Source: Telluria mixta
Lineage (GTDB): Bacteria; Pseudomonadota; Gammaproteobacteria; Burkholderiales; Burkholderiaceae_D
Length of the DNA stretch: 64,000 bases
Assembly (NCBI RefSeq): GCF_029223865.1
Contig: NZ_CP119520.1
Coordinates: 2,728,001-2,792,000 of the forward strand
Direction of reading: 5' to 3'
A program made the position numbers and the translations under genes. Each line of letters opens with the position of its first letter. Positions within the stretch are counted from its first letter, which is position 1. Shown here in pieces: positions 1 through 8,986 of this stretch. A model generated the notes under the pieces. The model had not been told where the DNA came from. It worked only from the letters and a program-made list of their open reading frames with translations, and did no database searches.

Positions 1-1059
1 CGCCATCGGCGGCAGCAGCTTCAGCAGGTCGCCGCTTTCCGGGATCGGGTCGCACAGGATCACGAGCGTCAGCACGCCCACGAAGAAGGTCGGCAGGATG
101 ATGTGCAGCAGCCCGTGCTGCCGGCGCCAGGCCCAGGCGGCCCAGGCGGCGAACGGCCACGCCGGCCAGAAATACCAGATGCCGACGCGGAAGAACGCCT
201 TGATCGCATGCCAGCCCGGCACGCTCAACTGCTCGGCATTCCAGGCCAGCCAGCCGCCGACGGGCGACAGGCCGTACGGATGCGCCAGCGTGGCCGGGAT
301 GGCCCACACGAGCGTGATGAGCAGCGCGGTGCCTGCAGCCTGGCCGAGATGGCGCAGCAGGGACGCCGACGGCAGCTTGAGGAAGCGGATGCACAGGTAG
401 AGGGCGGCCAGCAGGGCCAGCGGCGGCGCGAAGCCGCGCGTCAAGGTGAGCAGGCCCAGCGCTACGCCGACCTGTACGGCGTTGCGCGGCGTGCTGTCCT
501 CGATGTAGCGCACCGAGCGGAACAGGAACCAGGACAGCAACGCGCCCTGCAGGGTGACGGCCAGCGTCTCGTGGCTGTGCAGCAGCAGGCCCAGGCAGCC
601 GAGGTAAATCAGGACGGCCGTGTCGGCCAGCGTGCGGCCGTAATCGTCCGGCTCGGGCTGGCCGCCGAAGGCCAGGCGCAGCGGTTGCGCTTCCGACCGC
701 CGGCCCAGGTGGAATGCCGTGTGCCACAGCGATACCGTGCCCAGCACGAAAATGCCGATGGTCGAGATGCGCGCCCCGAGCACGTCGCCCACGAGCCAGC
801 CGAACAGCTTGATGCACAGCGCCCCGAGCCAGAACGCCAGCGGCCCTTCCTCGGGTGCGGGCAGGCCGGCGATGTGCGGCATCAGCCAGTCCTGGATGCC
901 GCCGTGCGCCATCGTCCACATGATGCCGAAACTGGCGGCGTCATCCTTCCACGGATCGCGCCCGATCAGGCCCGGCAGGATGTACAACAGGCCGAGTGCG
1001 TACAAAGCCCAGCGTGGCAGCGCGAGGGTGGCGGCGGCGGGTAGGCGGACGGGTTTCAT
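1..1059 (-). CDS. GT39/ArnT-like membrane glycosyltransferase (C-terminus cut by window edge)
   Basis: An open minus-strand frame starts with ATG at 1059 (first residues MKPVRLPAAATLALPRW) and runs off the left edge without a stop, giving 353 visible residues. A first membrane segment precedes the motif GRDPWKDDA near residue 35. An acidic pair in the first periplasmic loop is the catalytic hallmark of GT-C enzymes of the PMT/ArnT family. Many further hydrophobic helices follow. Such enzymes transfer a sugar from a polyprenyl-phosphate donor to lipid A, protein or another envelope acceptor; the acceptor cannot be read here. The gene lies downstream of rpmE2 on the same strand but behind a terminator, so it should have its own promoter in 1060-1168. 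The family call is solid, the substrate unknown. Confidence 0.8.
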   Translation of the reverse strand, partial: MKPVRLPAAATLALPRWALYALGLLYILPGLIGRDPWKDDAASFGIMWTMAHGGIQDWLMPHIAGLPAPEEGPLAFWLGALCIKLFGWLVGDVLGARISTIGIFVLGTVSLWHTAFHLGRRSEAQPLRLAFGGQPEPDDYGRTLADTAVLIYLGCLGLLLHSHETLAVTLQGALLSWFLFRSVRYIEDSTPRNAVQVGVALGLLTLTRGFAPPLALLAALYLCIRFLKLPSASLLRHLGQAAGTALLITLVWAIPATLAHPYGLSPVGGWLAWNAEQLSVPGWHAIKAFFRVGIWYFWPAWPFAAWAAWAWRRQHGLLHIILPTFFVGVLTLVILCDPIPESGDLLKLLPPMA

Positions 1060-1168
1060 CGATAGGGCGCGAAGTAATGCAATAAATTAATGTCGCGTAG
1101 TATAAGGGGACCGTGGCAAAGCGTCGCGGTGGCATTGCTACGAGGCGTAACGCAGGGTGGCGACGACG

Positions 1169-1196
1169 AAAAAAAAGGAAGCCCCGGGGCTTCCTT
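1169..1196 (-). terminator. Intrinsic terminator after rpmE2
   Basis: A perfect 11-bp inverted repeat at 1175-1196 (arm AAGGAAGCCCC) is followed on the minus strand by a run of eight T (1169-1176). It lies about 45 bases past the rpmE2 stop. A second, overlapping-type hairpin (GGAAGCC, loop CGAA, GGCTTCC at 1200-1217) precedes it, so this is a double stem-loop. Confidence 0.85.
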
Positions 1197-1239
1197 CTTG
1201 GAAGCCCGAAGGCTTCCCGGATGTTCGCTCGTCGGGGAC

Positions 1240-1509
1240 TTAGCCGTTGGCGACGCTGGTCTTCGAACCGACCGAGCCGAACTTCTGGCGGAATTTTTCA
1301 ACGCGGCCAGCGGTGTCGACGATCTTGTGCTTGCCGGTAAAGAACGGGTGCGATTCAGCGGACACCTCGATCTTGACCAGCGGGTAGTCTTTACCTTCGA
1401 AATTGATGGTTTCGCGGGTCGAGATGGTCGAGCGGGTGATGAATTTGAAATCGCAGGAGAGGTCGTGGAACACGACTTCGCGGTAATCCGGATGGATATC
1501 GGTCTTCAT
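1240..1509 (-). CDS. rpmE2: 50S ribosomal protein L31 type B
   Basis: The 89-residue protein begins [19 protein letters not shown], the conserved start of bacterial L31, and keeps the family core ([23 protein letters not shown]). It has one cysteine where type A L31 has the four zinc-binding cysteines, so it belongs to the zinc-independent type B class. That class commonly replaces zinc-containing L31 when zinc is scarce. The frame is open to 1539, but the start at 1509 fits the family N-terminus and has an AAGG ribosome site just upstream. It is monocistronic as judged from the terminator downstream. No Zur box was recognised upstream. Confidence 0.95.
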   Translation of the reverse strand: MKTDIHPDYREVVFHDLSCDFKFITRSTISTRETINFEGKDYPLVKIEVSAESHPFFTGKHKIVDTAGRVEKFRQKFGSVGSKTSVANG

Positions 1510-1663
1510 GGTTTTGCCTTGGTTTAAGTTGGTAGCCAAACGGCACTTCGTCGGTCGACCTGCTTCTTGACCCGATTGCCGATCACTTGCCAGGGTTGGA
1601 TACGGAACCGGCGATTATAAGCCAGCCGTGCTCCCAAGGCAACCGGCGCCTTGCGGATGCCGC

Positions 1664-1933
1664 TCAGGCGGCGTGCAGGCGCGACATCATGGTGAGGATC
1701 ATGCCGCCGAAACCGATGACCATCGTGATGGCGGTTGCCGCCATCCACTTGCTCAGGTGAGCCGATTCGCCATGGATGTCGGCCTTGAGTTCGGCCTTCA
1801 GTTCCGACAGGTCTGCTTTGTTGGGTAACATGGTCAGCGTGGTGTCGAAGCGGGTTTCGAGAACCGTCAGCCGGCGGTCGAGCAGCACATCCTTGTTGTG
1901 CGCCGGGACGTCGCGTAGTTCGTTGAACATCAT
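1664..1933 (-). CDS. Small coiled-coil protein with C-terminal membrane anchor
   Basis: This 89-residue protein begins MMFNELRDVPAHNKDVLLDR. Residues 15-60 have heptad-like spacing (DRRLTVLETRF, KADLSELKAELKADIHGE), and a hydrophobic helix (MAATAITMVIGFGGMILTMM) sits near the C-terminus. A GGAGG ribosome site lies 5-9 bases before the tandem ATGATG start, which supports real translation. The layout resembles small tail-anchored proteins sometimes annotated as DUF1640- or XhlA-like, but I cannot assign a family. It sits alone between rpmE2 and rho on the same strand. Function unknown. Confidence 0.7.
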   Translation of the reverse strand: MMFNELRDVPAHNKDVLLDRRLTVLETRFDTTLTMLPNKADLSELKAELKADIHGESAHLSKWMAATAITMVIGFGGMILTMMSRLHAA

Positions 1934-2017
1934 CTTGGCCTCCTTGGTTGTCTTGGTGCGGATTTTCCGCGCCTGGACACCCTTGGGCTTGACCTAGATG
2001 AATCGTAGCGCATAAAA

Positions 2018-2046
2018 CAAAAAAGGCGAGTACGACTCGCCTTTTT
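2018..2046. terminator. Bidirectional intrinsic terminator downstream of rho
   Basis: GGCGAGT (2025-2031), loop ACG, ACTCGCC (2035-2041) form a perfect 7-bp stem with an A-run on the left (2019-2024) and a T-run on the right (2042-2046). It can therefore end transcripts in either direction. The relevant one is rho, whose stop is at 2070. Confidence 0.85.
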
Positions 2047-2069
2047 CGTTCGATGCCAGGGCTGGAGGA

Positions 2070-3332
<1,263 letters not shown>

Positions 3333-3471
3333 GTGTCGGGTGTCCCGTGACGGGAAAGTAAAGGTAGGGGAGGGAACTGCGTGGGTTAATCAAAGGGATA
3401 GGATCGGAATCGATCGTCTACCCGGGCCGGAACAGGCGGCAGTGCGGGCGCGCTGCCGCCACCTAATGGTA

Positions 3472-3798
3472 TCAGATGTTGCTATCGATGAAAGCAGTCA
3501 GTTGGCCTTTTGCCATCGCGCCGACTTTCTGGGCGGCTGCGACACCGTTCTTGAACAGGATCAGCGTCGGGATGCCGCGGATGCCGAACTTGGCCGGAAC
3601 GGCCTGGTTGGCGTCGACGTCCATCTTCGCGATCAGCAGCTTGCCGTCGTATTCTTTCGCGACTTCTTCCAGGATCGGGGCAATCATCTTGCAGGGGCCG
3701 CACCACTCGGCCCAGAAGTCGACCAGGACCGGGCGCTCGGACTTGAGCACGTCGGTTTCGAAAGATGCATCGCTGATGTGTTTGATGTTTTCGCTCAT
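3472..3798 (-). CDS. trxA: Thioredoxin 1
   Basis: This 108-residue cytoplasmic thioredoxin carries the redox motif WCGPC at residues 32-36 and the cis-proline loop RGIPTLILF. It reduces disulfides in ribonucleotide reductase, PAPS reductase and peroxidases, and is itself reduced by TrxB. The ATG at 3798 is preceded by a purine-rich site (CTTGAGGAAA on the coding strand). The gene stands directly upstream of rho. The 282 bases between it and hutC hold no convincing gene; this AT-richer stretch must contain the trxA promoter. Confidence 0.98.
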   Translation of the reverse strand: MSENIKHISDASFETDVLKSERPVLVDFWAEWCGPCKMIAPILEEVAKEYDGKLLIAKMDVDANQAVPAKFGIRGIPTLILFKNGVAAAQKVGAMAKGQLTAFIDSNI

Positions 3799-3977
3799 GT
3801 TTTCCTCAAGAGAGGTAGGTCAATTAACGCCTGCAGGTCTTTCGGACTCTCGTCGATCCTGCTCGGTAGTGTCAGCCGGTTCCCGTACTTGTCAGACTGG
3901 CTTGCTGCACAAAGGTGGTGCCAATGTGTGCAATATTCAATAGTGGAAGAGCTGCAAGAGGATGTCAGGCGGGGTTT

Positions 3978-4002
3978 AATCGGAATAATAACCGATTTTT
4001 TT
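3978..4002 (+). terminator. Orphan plus-strand intrinsic terminator
   Basis: AATCGG (3978-3983), an 8-base loop and CCGATT (3992-3997) form a perfect 6-bp stem continuing into seven T (3996-4002). Read on the plus strand it has terminator form, yet both neighbours (trxA and hutC) are on the minus strand. It may end a short unannotated transcript started near 3800-3900, or it may be chance in an AT-rich spacer. Confidence 0.35.
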
Positions 4003-4080
4003 GGAACGTGTTCGTGAGCTTTGTACAAAATCTCAACATGCTCAAGGTTCCTGATTGACCTCACCAATTATCACATTAAA

Positions 4081-4842
4081 TCAGCCGACGCTGCCTGTGA
4101 ATTTATATAAATGGCCTGGGTGCCACATCGTCACGACGGAGGCCACCCGCCCGCCCGACGTCGTGCGGCGCTTCAGCACGAGGCACGACGTGCCGGGCGC
4201 GATGCCGAGCATTTCCGCCACCTCGCGCGGCGCCGGCAGCGCTTCGATGCTGTAGGTGGCGCCCTGCAGCGGCGCGGCTTCCATCAGGTGTTCGTTGGGC
4301 GTGATGCGCGCGAAGTCCTGTTCCAGGTAGGCAGGCGCGCAGGCCGGATTGACCCAGCGGTCCTCGACCTGGATCGGCTGCCCGTTCTCGTCGTGTACGA
4401 TCAGCGAATGGAACAGCGGCGTGCCGGGCTCCAGTTCGAACTGGCGCGCCAGCGCCTCGCCCGCCGGGCTTTGTTCCAGCAGGCGCGGATGGCTCGCGTG
4501 CACGTGGCCGCGTGCGCGCACCTCGTCGGCGATATTGCGGATCTCGACCAGCGTCGCCTGGTACTTCTGCGGCGCGACATAGGTGCCCGAACCCTGACGG
4601 CGCGTGAGCACCTGTTCCGCGGTCAGCTCGCGCACGGCGCGGTTGACGGTCATGCGCGAGACGCCGAACTGGCGCACGAGCGCCTGCTCGGACGGCACCA
4701 GGTCGCCTTCCTTCCAGCGGCCCGACGCGATCTCGCCGAGCAGATAATCCTTGATACGCTGGAAAATGGGCGTGCTGTCTTGCGCGATCTGTTCGTCCAA
4801 ACTACTCTCCGGAATCTGGTCACCTCGTCGGGGAGGCGACAT
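4081..4842 (-). CDS. hutC: Histidine utilisation repressor HutC (GntR family)
   Basis: The 253-residue protein has a GntR winged helix at about residues 24-95 (PIFQRIKDYLLGEIASGRW; VPSEQALVRQFGVSRMTVNRAV; RRQGSGTYV). A UTRA ligand domain follows, with the HutC-typical ends EDRWVNPACAPAYLEQDF and SCLVLKRRT. HutC represses hut genes until urocanate binds. It is over 6 kb from hutU and separated by unrelated genes, although a matching operator lies at 11315-11328. Its 89-base upstream spacer, shared with divergent ada, shows no GTnTAnAC site, so autoregulation is not evident. Confidence 0.93.
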   Translation of the reverse strand: MSPPRRGDQIPESSLDEQIAQDSTPIFQRIKDYLLGEIASGRWKEGDLVPSEQALVRQFGVSRMTVNRAVRELTAEQVLTRRQGSGTYVAPQKYQATLVEIRNIADEVRARGHVHASHPRLLEQSPAGEALARQFELEPGTPLFHSLIVHDENGQPIQVEDRWVNPACAPAYLEQDFARITPNEHLMEAAPLQGATYSIEALPAPREVAEMLGIAPGTSCLVLKRRTTSGGRVASVVTMWHPGHLYKFTGSVG

Positions 4843-4931
4843 TCTAGCATCGCGAATTCGAAAGCAAGACCCGAAGTGTTTGCCGGCACGCCGGCGCTTA
4901 CGATGGGGCCATCGAGAATCTGGAGACCGAG

Positions 4932-6038
4932 ATGAACACCGCCACCATCCCTCAATCCGCTGCCGCCTGGCTCACCGACGACGAGCGCTGGGCCGCCGTG
5001 GTCGCCCGTGCACGCGAGGCCGACGGCCAGTTTTATTATTCCGTGCGCAGCACCGGCGTGTACTGCCGGCCCTCGTGCCCGTCGCGCACGCCGCGCCGTG
5101 CCAACGTCGCTTTCCACGCGACGCCGCACGATGCCGAGGCGGCGGGTTTTCGCGCCTGCCTGCGCTGCCGCCCGGACGCGCCGCCGTTGGTCGAGCGCCA
5201 GGCCGAGGCCGTGGCGAAGGCCTGTCGCCTGATCGAGGCCGCCGAGGAAGAACCGGACCTCGCCAGCCTGGCCGAAGCCTGCGGCATGAGCCGCTTCCAC
5301 TTCCACCGCATCTTCAAGGCGCACACGGGGATCACGCCGAAGGCCTATGCGGCGGCGCGCCGGGCCGAGCGTCTGAAGCAGGGCCTCGCGCAGGCCGGCA
5401 CCGTCACCGCGGCCGCCTACGACGCCGGCTTCAATTCGAGCGGCCGGTTCTATGCCGCGTCGTCCGGCGTACTGGGCATGACGCCGAAGCGTTATCGTGC
5501 GGGCGGTGGCGGGGAAGCCATCCGCTTCGCCGTGGCGCAGTGCTCGCTGGGCGCGCTGCTCATCGCCGCGACCGACAAGGGTATCTGCTGCATCCTGCTG
5601 GGCGACGATCCCGACGCACTCGTGCGCGACCTGCAGGACCGCTTCCCGAAGGCCGACCTGATCGGCGCCGAGCCCGGCTTCGAACGCACGGTGGCGCAGG
5701 TCGTTGCCTTCGTCGAGGCGCCGCGCCTCGGGCTCGACTTGCCGCTCGACGTGCGCGGCACCGCGTTCCAGCAGCGCGTGTGGCAGGCGCTGCGGCAGAT
5801 TCCGGCCGGGCAGACGGTTGGCTACGCCGAGCTGGCCGCGCGCCTTGGCATGCCGCAGGGCGCGCGCGCCATCGCCGGGGCCTGCGCCGCCAATCCGGTG
5901 GCGGTGGCGATTCCCTGCCACCGTGTCGTGCGCAACGACGGCTCGATCTCCGGCTACCGCTGGGGTGTCGAACGCAAGCACGCGCTGCTCCAGCGCGAGG
6001 CCAGCCAGGCTGCCGCCTCCAACGAGGTGGAGGCATGA
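4932..6038 (+). CDS. ada: Bifunctional transcriptional activator / O6-alkylguanine-DNA methyltransferase Ada
   Basis: The 368-residue protein has the full three-part Ada layout. The N-terminal zinc and phosphotriester-methyl acceptor domain has Cys45, Cys49, Cys76 and Cys79 (CRPSC, CLRC). An AraC-type helix-turn-helix occupies about residues 95-175 (SLAEACGMSRFHFHRIFK). The C-terminal methyltransferase has acceptor Cys329 in AIPCHRVV. Methylation of the N-terminal cysteine turns Ada into an activator of the adaptive response to alkylation. The ATG follows GGAGACCGAG. The gene overlaps the next one by four bases (ATGA), so the two are probably co-translated. It is divergent from hutC. Confidence 0.97.
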   Translation: MNTATIPQSAAAWLTDDERWAAVVARAREADGQFYYSVRSTGVYCRPSCPSRTPRRANVAFHATPHDAEAAGFRACLRCRPDAPPLVERQAEAVAKACRLIEAAEEEPDLASLAEACGMSRFHFHRIFKAHTGITPKAYAAARRAERLKQGLAQAGTVTAAAYDAGFNSSGRFYAASSGVLGMTPKRYRAGGGGEAIRFAVAQCSLGALLIAATDKGICCILLGDDPDALVRDLQDRFPKADLIGAEPGFERTVAQVVAFVEAPRLGLDLPLDVRGTAFQQRVWQALRQIPAGQTVGYAELAARLGMPQGARAIAGACAANPVAVAIPCHRVVRNDGSISGYRWGVERKHALLQREASQAAASNEVEA

Positions 6039-6724
6039 CGGGCATCGACTGGGATCGCGTCGGCGACGATCTGGACACGTCCGGTTGCGCCGTGCTGCCG
6101 TCCCTGCTGGATCCGGACCAGTGCGCGGCGTATGCCGCCGGCTATGGAGACGATGCGCTATTCCGCAGCCGCGTCGTGATGGAACGGCACGGCTTCGGGC
6201 GGGGAGAATATCGCTATTACGCGTACCCGCTGCCGCCTGGCCTGTCGGACCTGCGCACGGCGCTGTATCCGCCGCTGGCGCGCATCGCCAACCGCTGGCA
6301 AGCGGCGCTCGGTCTGGAGGAACGCTACCCGGACGCCCACGCCGACTATCTGGCGCGCTGCCACGCGGCCGGCCAGTTGCGGCCGACGCCCCTGCTGCTG
6401 CAATACGGTCCGGGCGACTACAACTGCCTGCACCAGGACCTGTACGGCGAGTTTGTCTTCCCGCTGCAGGTGGCCGTGCTGCTGTCGCGTCCCGGCGTGG
6501 ATTTCGGCGGCGGCGAATTCGTCCTGACGGAACAGCGCCCGCGCATGCAGTCACGCGTCGAAGTGGTGCCGCTGGGGCAGGGCGACGCCGTCGTCTTCCC
6601 GGTACACACCCGCCCCGTCAACGGCACGCGCGGCATCTACCGCGTCAACATGCGCCACGGCGTGAGCCGCGTGCGCAGCGGGCACCGGCATACGCTCGGG
6701 ATCATCTTCCACGACGCCAGCTGA
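6035..6724 (+). CDS. 2OG-Fe(II) oxygenase (Oxygenase-NA / DUF2086 family)
   Basis: The 229-residue protein has the iron-ligand pattern of 2-oxoglutarate dioxygenases: an H-x-D pair in NCLHQDLYGE, a distal histidine in the NMRHGVSR region, and nearby arginines for 2-oxoglutarate. Other hallmarks are LLLQYGPGDYN and FGGGEFVLTEQRPR. This family is frequently linked to ada. Here the start ATG overlaps the ada stop, so induction with the alkylation response is expected. By analogy with AlkB it could repair alkylated nucleic acid, but that is inference. Its stop is only three bases before an inverted repeat of the neighbouring transposase unit. Confidence 0.85.
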   Translation: MTGIDWDRVGDDLDTSGCAVLPSLLDPDQCAAYAAGYGDDALFRSRVVMERHGFGRGEYRYYAYPLPPGLSDLRTALYPPLARIANRWQAALGLEERYPDAHADYLARCHAAGQLRPTPLLLQYGPGDYNCLHQDLYGEFVFPLQVAVLLSRPGVDFGGGEFVLTEQRPRMQSRVEVVPLGQGDAVVFPVHTRPVNGTRGIYRVNMRHGVSRVRSGHRHTLGIIFHDAS

Positions 6725-6727
6725 GAA

Positions 6728-6751
6728 CCGGGGTCAGAGCCCGATTTTTGG
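6728..6751 (+). repeat. Left inverted repeat of RAYT unit
   Basis: These 24 bases begin CCGGGGTCAGAGCCCG and end TTTTTGG. They are the exact reverse complement of 7511-7534. The repeat starts three bases after the stop codon of the oxygenase gene and ends 15 bases before the transposase stop codon. Confidence 0.9.
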
Positions 6752-6766
6752 CAATTGCTCCAGCGC

Positions 6767-7402
6767 TTAGTCTGGCGCCGTCTCGCTTGATGCTGCCGTG
6801 CCAAGAGGACGATTGCCATTGCTGGCGACCCTGATTTCGGAGATAAGTTGATCGGGCAATGCGTCTTCGCATAGCTGCCTGTACGCAGCCTGGCGCGCGA
6901 TCGTTTCATGGTGCAGGCGCAAATATGCGAGATGCGGTTTGATCAGCGAGCTATCCTGTCCGAGGGCATTTGTTTGGTAGCTGGACCAGGGGTAGTGTTC
7001 TGGCTTGTCCACCATGCGCGCGCGCACAGGGTTCAGCTCGATGTAGCGCTGGCATGCCAGAAAATATTGCTCGTCGAGCACCAGGCAAGAACGAAAGCGG
7101 CCTTCCCACAAGGTGCCCGTACGCGTGTGGTGACGGTTGAAATATTGCACATAACGTTGACCGAGGCGCCGCATCAGTACGCTGGCTCCGTGCTCATCAT
7201 CTGGAGACAAAAGCAAATGGGCGTGATTGGTCATCAGTACGTAGGCATGCAGAGCACAACCGCAGTCGTATGCACATTCACGCAATATGTCGAGATACAC
7301 CAGATAGTCGCTTCGACAGGTGAAGCACGGAATCCGATTGTTTCCTCGCTGGATGACATGGAGCGGTACCGACGGTAGGACAAGGCGGCGCGGACGTGGC
7401 AT
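6767..7402 (-). CDS. REP-associated tyrosine transposase (Y1_Tnp family)
   Basis: The 211-residue protein starts MPRPRRLVLPSVPLHVIQRG, the usual opening of this family. It carries the HUH-type metal motif NHAH (His60, His62), the catalytic tyrosine region RRLGQRYVQYFNR (Tyr84 or Tyr87), and the family signatures GTLWEGRFRS and YIELNPVRARMV. It nicks and rejoins single-stranded DNA at hairpin-containing repeats. The frame stays open far upstream, but the start at 7402 is fixed by the family N-terminus. All key residues are intact, so it may be active. The lower GC content suggests acquisition. Confidence 0.92.
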   Translation of the reverse strand: MPRPRRLVLPSVPLHVIQRGNNRIPCFTCRSDYLVYLDILRECAYDCGCALHAYVLMTNHAHLLLSPDDEHGASVLMRRLGQRYVQYFNRHHTRTGTLWEGRFRSCLVLDEQYFLACQRYIELNPVRARMVDKPEHYPWSSYQTNALGQDSSLIKPHLAYLRLHHETIARQAAYRQLCEDALPDQLISEIRVASNGNRPLGTAASSETAPD

Positions 7403-7510
7403 GGCGAAAGCGAAAGCGACGAAAGACGAGACGATACAGAATCGTCGCCCGAAGACGTCGAGCAAGATCAACCGTACGGAGATATCCGGACAATTTGCAT
7501 GTGGAACTTT

Positions 7511-7534
7511 CCAAAAATCGGGCTCTGACCCCGG
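7511..7534 (-). repeat. Right inverted repeat of RAYT unit
   Basis: An exact reverse complement of 6728-6751, located 108 bases upstream of the transposase start. Sequence inward of both copies diverges after about three bases, so the repeat boundary is sharp. Confidence 0.9.
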
Positions 7535-7663
7535 TGTTGGTTTATGAAATCCGTCAGTCGGGCAATAATTTTTACCAGCCGTTGGATATGCATATGTCCC
7601 CGTCGTAGCATCGACAAACCTGCACCTCAGCAGGCATACAACGATAATCCAACGGAGACAACC

Positions 7664-8164
7664 ATGAGCGTATCGCGTCGCCTGTTCCTGGCCGCCCTCG
7701 GCGTGGCCGGCGTGTCTGGCGGAAGCCTGGCCCGGGCCGGGGAGCTGCCGCAACCCCTCGTCCTCTACGATGACGAATTGAAGAACGGTTTCCAGAACTA
7801 CAGTTGGGCGAAGACGCAGTTGTCGATGTCGGTCGGTAACGGCAAGCCGATCCGCGTCGAAGGCGAGCCGTGGAGCGCGCTCGCACTGCACCATGAGCCG
7901 TTTTCCACCGAGGGCTACAGCAAGCTGACCTTCGTCATCAACGGCGGCAAGGACGGCGGCCAGACCCTGATGATCAAGGCCATGGCCGACGGCAAGGCGA
8001 TCGACGCCGACTTCGCCATCCAGCTCAAGGCGAAGACGTGGGCCGTCGTCGAAGTGCCGCTGAAGGACATCAACGCGGCCGGCAAGACCATCGACACCCT
8101 CATCTGGCAAGGCCAGGCCGCCGCCTATCCGGGCTATTACATCACGCGTATCCAGCTCGAGTGA
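7664..8164 (+). CDS. Exported beta-sandwich (carbohydrate-binding-like) protein
   Basis: The 166-residue protein begins MSVSRRLFLAALGVAGVSGG. The SRRLFL start resembles a Tat-type signal peptide, cleaved near ARA-GE. The mature part starts with LVLYDDELKNGFQNYSWA and continues as alternating beta strands ending PGYYITRIQLE. That pattern resembles galactose-binding-like or CBM sandwiches, where a Y-D-D-x-L-x-N-G-(W/F) opening is common, but no enzyme domain is attached. The start at 7664 has GGAGACAACC upstream. It is convergent with the GST gene, with 10 bases between stops. Ligand unknown. Confidence 0.7.
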   Translation: MSVSRRLFLAALGVAGVSGGSLARAGELPQPLVLYDDELKNGFQNYSWAKTQLSMSVGNGKPIRVEGEPWSALALHHEPFSTEGYSKLTFVINGGKDGGQTLMIKAMADGKAIDADFAIQLKAKTWAVVEVPLKDINAAGKTIDTLIWQGQAAAYPGYYITRIQLE

Positions 8165-8174
8165 GCGCGCGCGT

Positions 8175-8813
8175 TCACGGCAGTTCGCCGCCCGAGAACG
8201 GGTCGATCGAATACGGGTACACGGTGCCGAGGAACCCCGGCTGCGCGCGCACGCGCCCGATCCAGCGATTGACGCCGGGATAGTCGGACAGCGCGAGCCC
8301 GGCCTCGTCGGCCCGGTGGACGTAGGCAAACAGCGACATGTCGGCGATCGTGTACGCAGCGCCCGCGATGAACGGGCGCTGCGCCAGTTCGCGGTCGAGG
8401 ATCGCCAGCGCCTTGTCCGCGACGCGGCGCAGGCGGTCGACCAGCGCCGGCGCGCGCCGTGCCAGCTTGCCCGTCAGCGTCCAGTGGCGCAGCGTCGCGA
8501 TCGACGCCACGTGGTCCTGTTCGAACGACAGCCATTGCTGCACCTTCGCCTGGTCGAACGGATCGGCCGGCAGATACGGCGTGCCGTGCGCCAGGTACGT
8601 CAGGATGGCGTTCGACTCGGCCAGCGTGCGGCCGTCGGGCAGGCGCAGCGCGGGCACGGCGCCGGTCGGATTCATGGCCAGGAAGTCCGGGCGCTGGCCT
8701 TCGCCTTCGAAGATGCGCACGATCTCCGTGCGGTAGGGGATGTCGAGATGGTTCAGCAGCAGGCGGACTTTCCAGGCGTTCTGCGAGGGCAGGTAATCGT
8801 ACAGGGTAAGCAT
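8175..8813 (-). CDS. Glutathione S-transferase family protein
   Basis: The 212-residue protein starts MLTLYDYLPSQNAWKVRLLL, an N-terminal thioredoxin-fold GST domain with the cis-proline and glutathione-binding motif GAVPALRLPDGRTLAESNAI. An all-helical C-terminal domain follows with the N-capping motif FIAGAAYTIADMSLFAYVH. It should conjugate or reduce using glutathione in the cytoplasm; the substrate is unknown. The upstream frame is open, but residues before 8813 do not fit the family. It is divergent from the amidohydrolase gene at 8987 across a 173-base spacer. Confidence 0.9.
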   Translation of the reverse strand: MLTLYDYLPSQNAWKVRLLLNHLDIPYRTEIVRIFEGEGQRPDFLAMNPTGAVPALRLPDGRTLAESNAILTYLAHGTPYLPADPFDQAKVQQWLSFEQDHVASIATLRHWTLTGKLARRAPALVDRLRRVADKALAILDRELAQRPFIAGAAYTIADMSLFAYVHRADEAGLALSDYPGVNRWIGRVRAQPGFLGTVYPYSIDPFSGGELP

Positions 8814-8986
8814 CGTGGGTCTCCATGAGTCGGACCACGATTGGACCACCGTACGACACGCCGTACCCTCCGGTTCTTGCCATCGAACCGATGGCAGGGC
8901 GATTGACCACAATGTAAATTTCGATACACTCTGTTTGTTGCGTTTGAATCGTATCCCGGTTCATCGATCACAAGAACGGAGACCCC

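Larger units (their letters stand above)
6728..7534. mobile_element. RAYT unit: REP-associated transposase flanked by 24-bp inverted repeats
   Basis: A single tyrosine-transposase gene (6767-7402, minus) is bracketed by perfect 24-bp inverted repeats at 6728-6751 and 7511-7534, both containing GGGGTCAGAGCCC. No target duplication is obvious next to the repeats. The unit is visibly less GC-rich than the genes around it. RAYT proteins are domesticated single-copy relatives of IS200/IS605 transposases that process REP palindromes at other genome sites. Confidence 0.8.

Noticed and set aside
103..1044. A plus-strand frame of about 313 codons at the left edge
   Set aside because: It is a shadow of the minus-strand glycosyltransferase, which has membrane helices and the GRDPWKDD motif; the plus frame is rich in Gln, Arg and Ala with no domain.
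4020..4029. TTTGTACAAA as a HutC operator near hutC
   Set aside because: It is a palindrome but has GTAC at the centre and lacks the GTnTAnAC core; it is also downstream of hutC, not at its promoter.
3795..4067. A 90-codon minus-strand frame between trxA and hutC
   Set aside because: No ribosome site, no recognisable domain, overlaps the trxA start and lies in an AT-rich spacer that must hold a promoter.
4650..6554. A long minus-strand frame opposite ada and the oxygenase
   Set aside because: Composition typical of antisense GC-rich shadow; ada and the oxygenase motifs on the plus strand are unambiguous.
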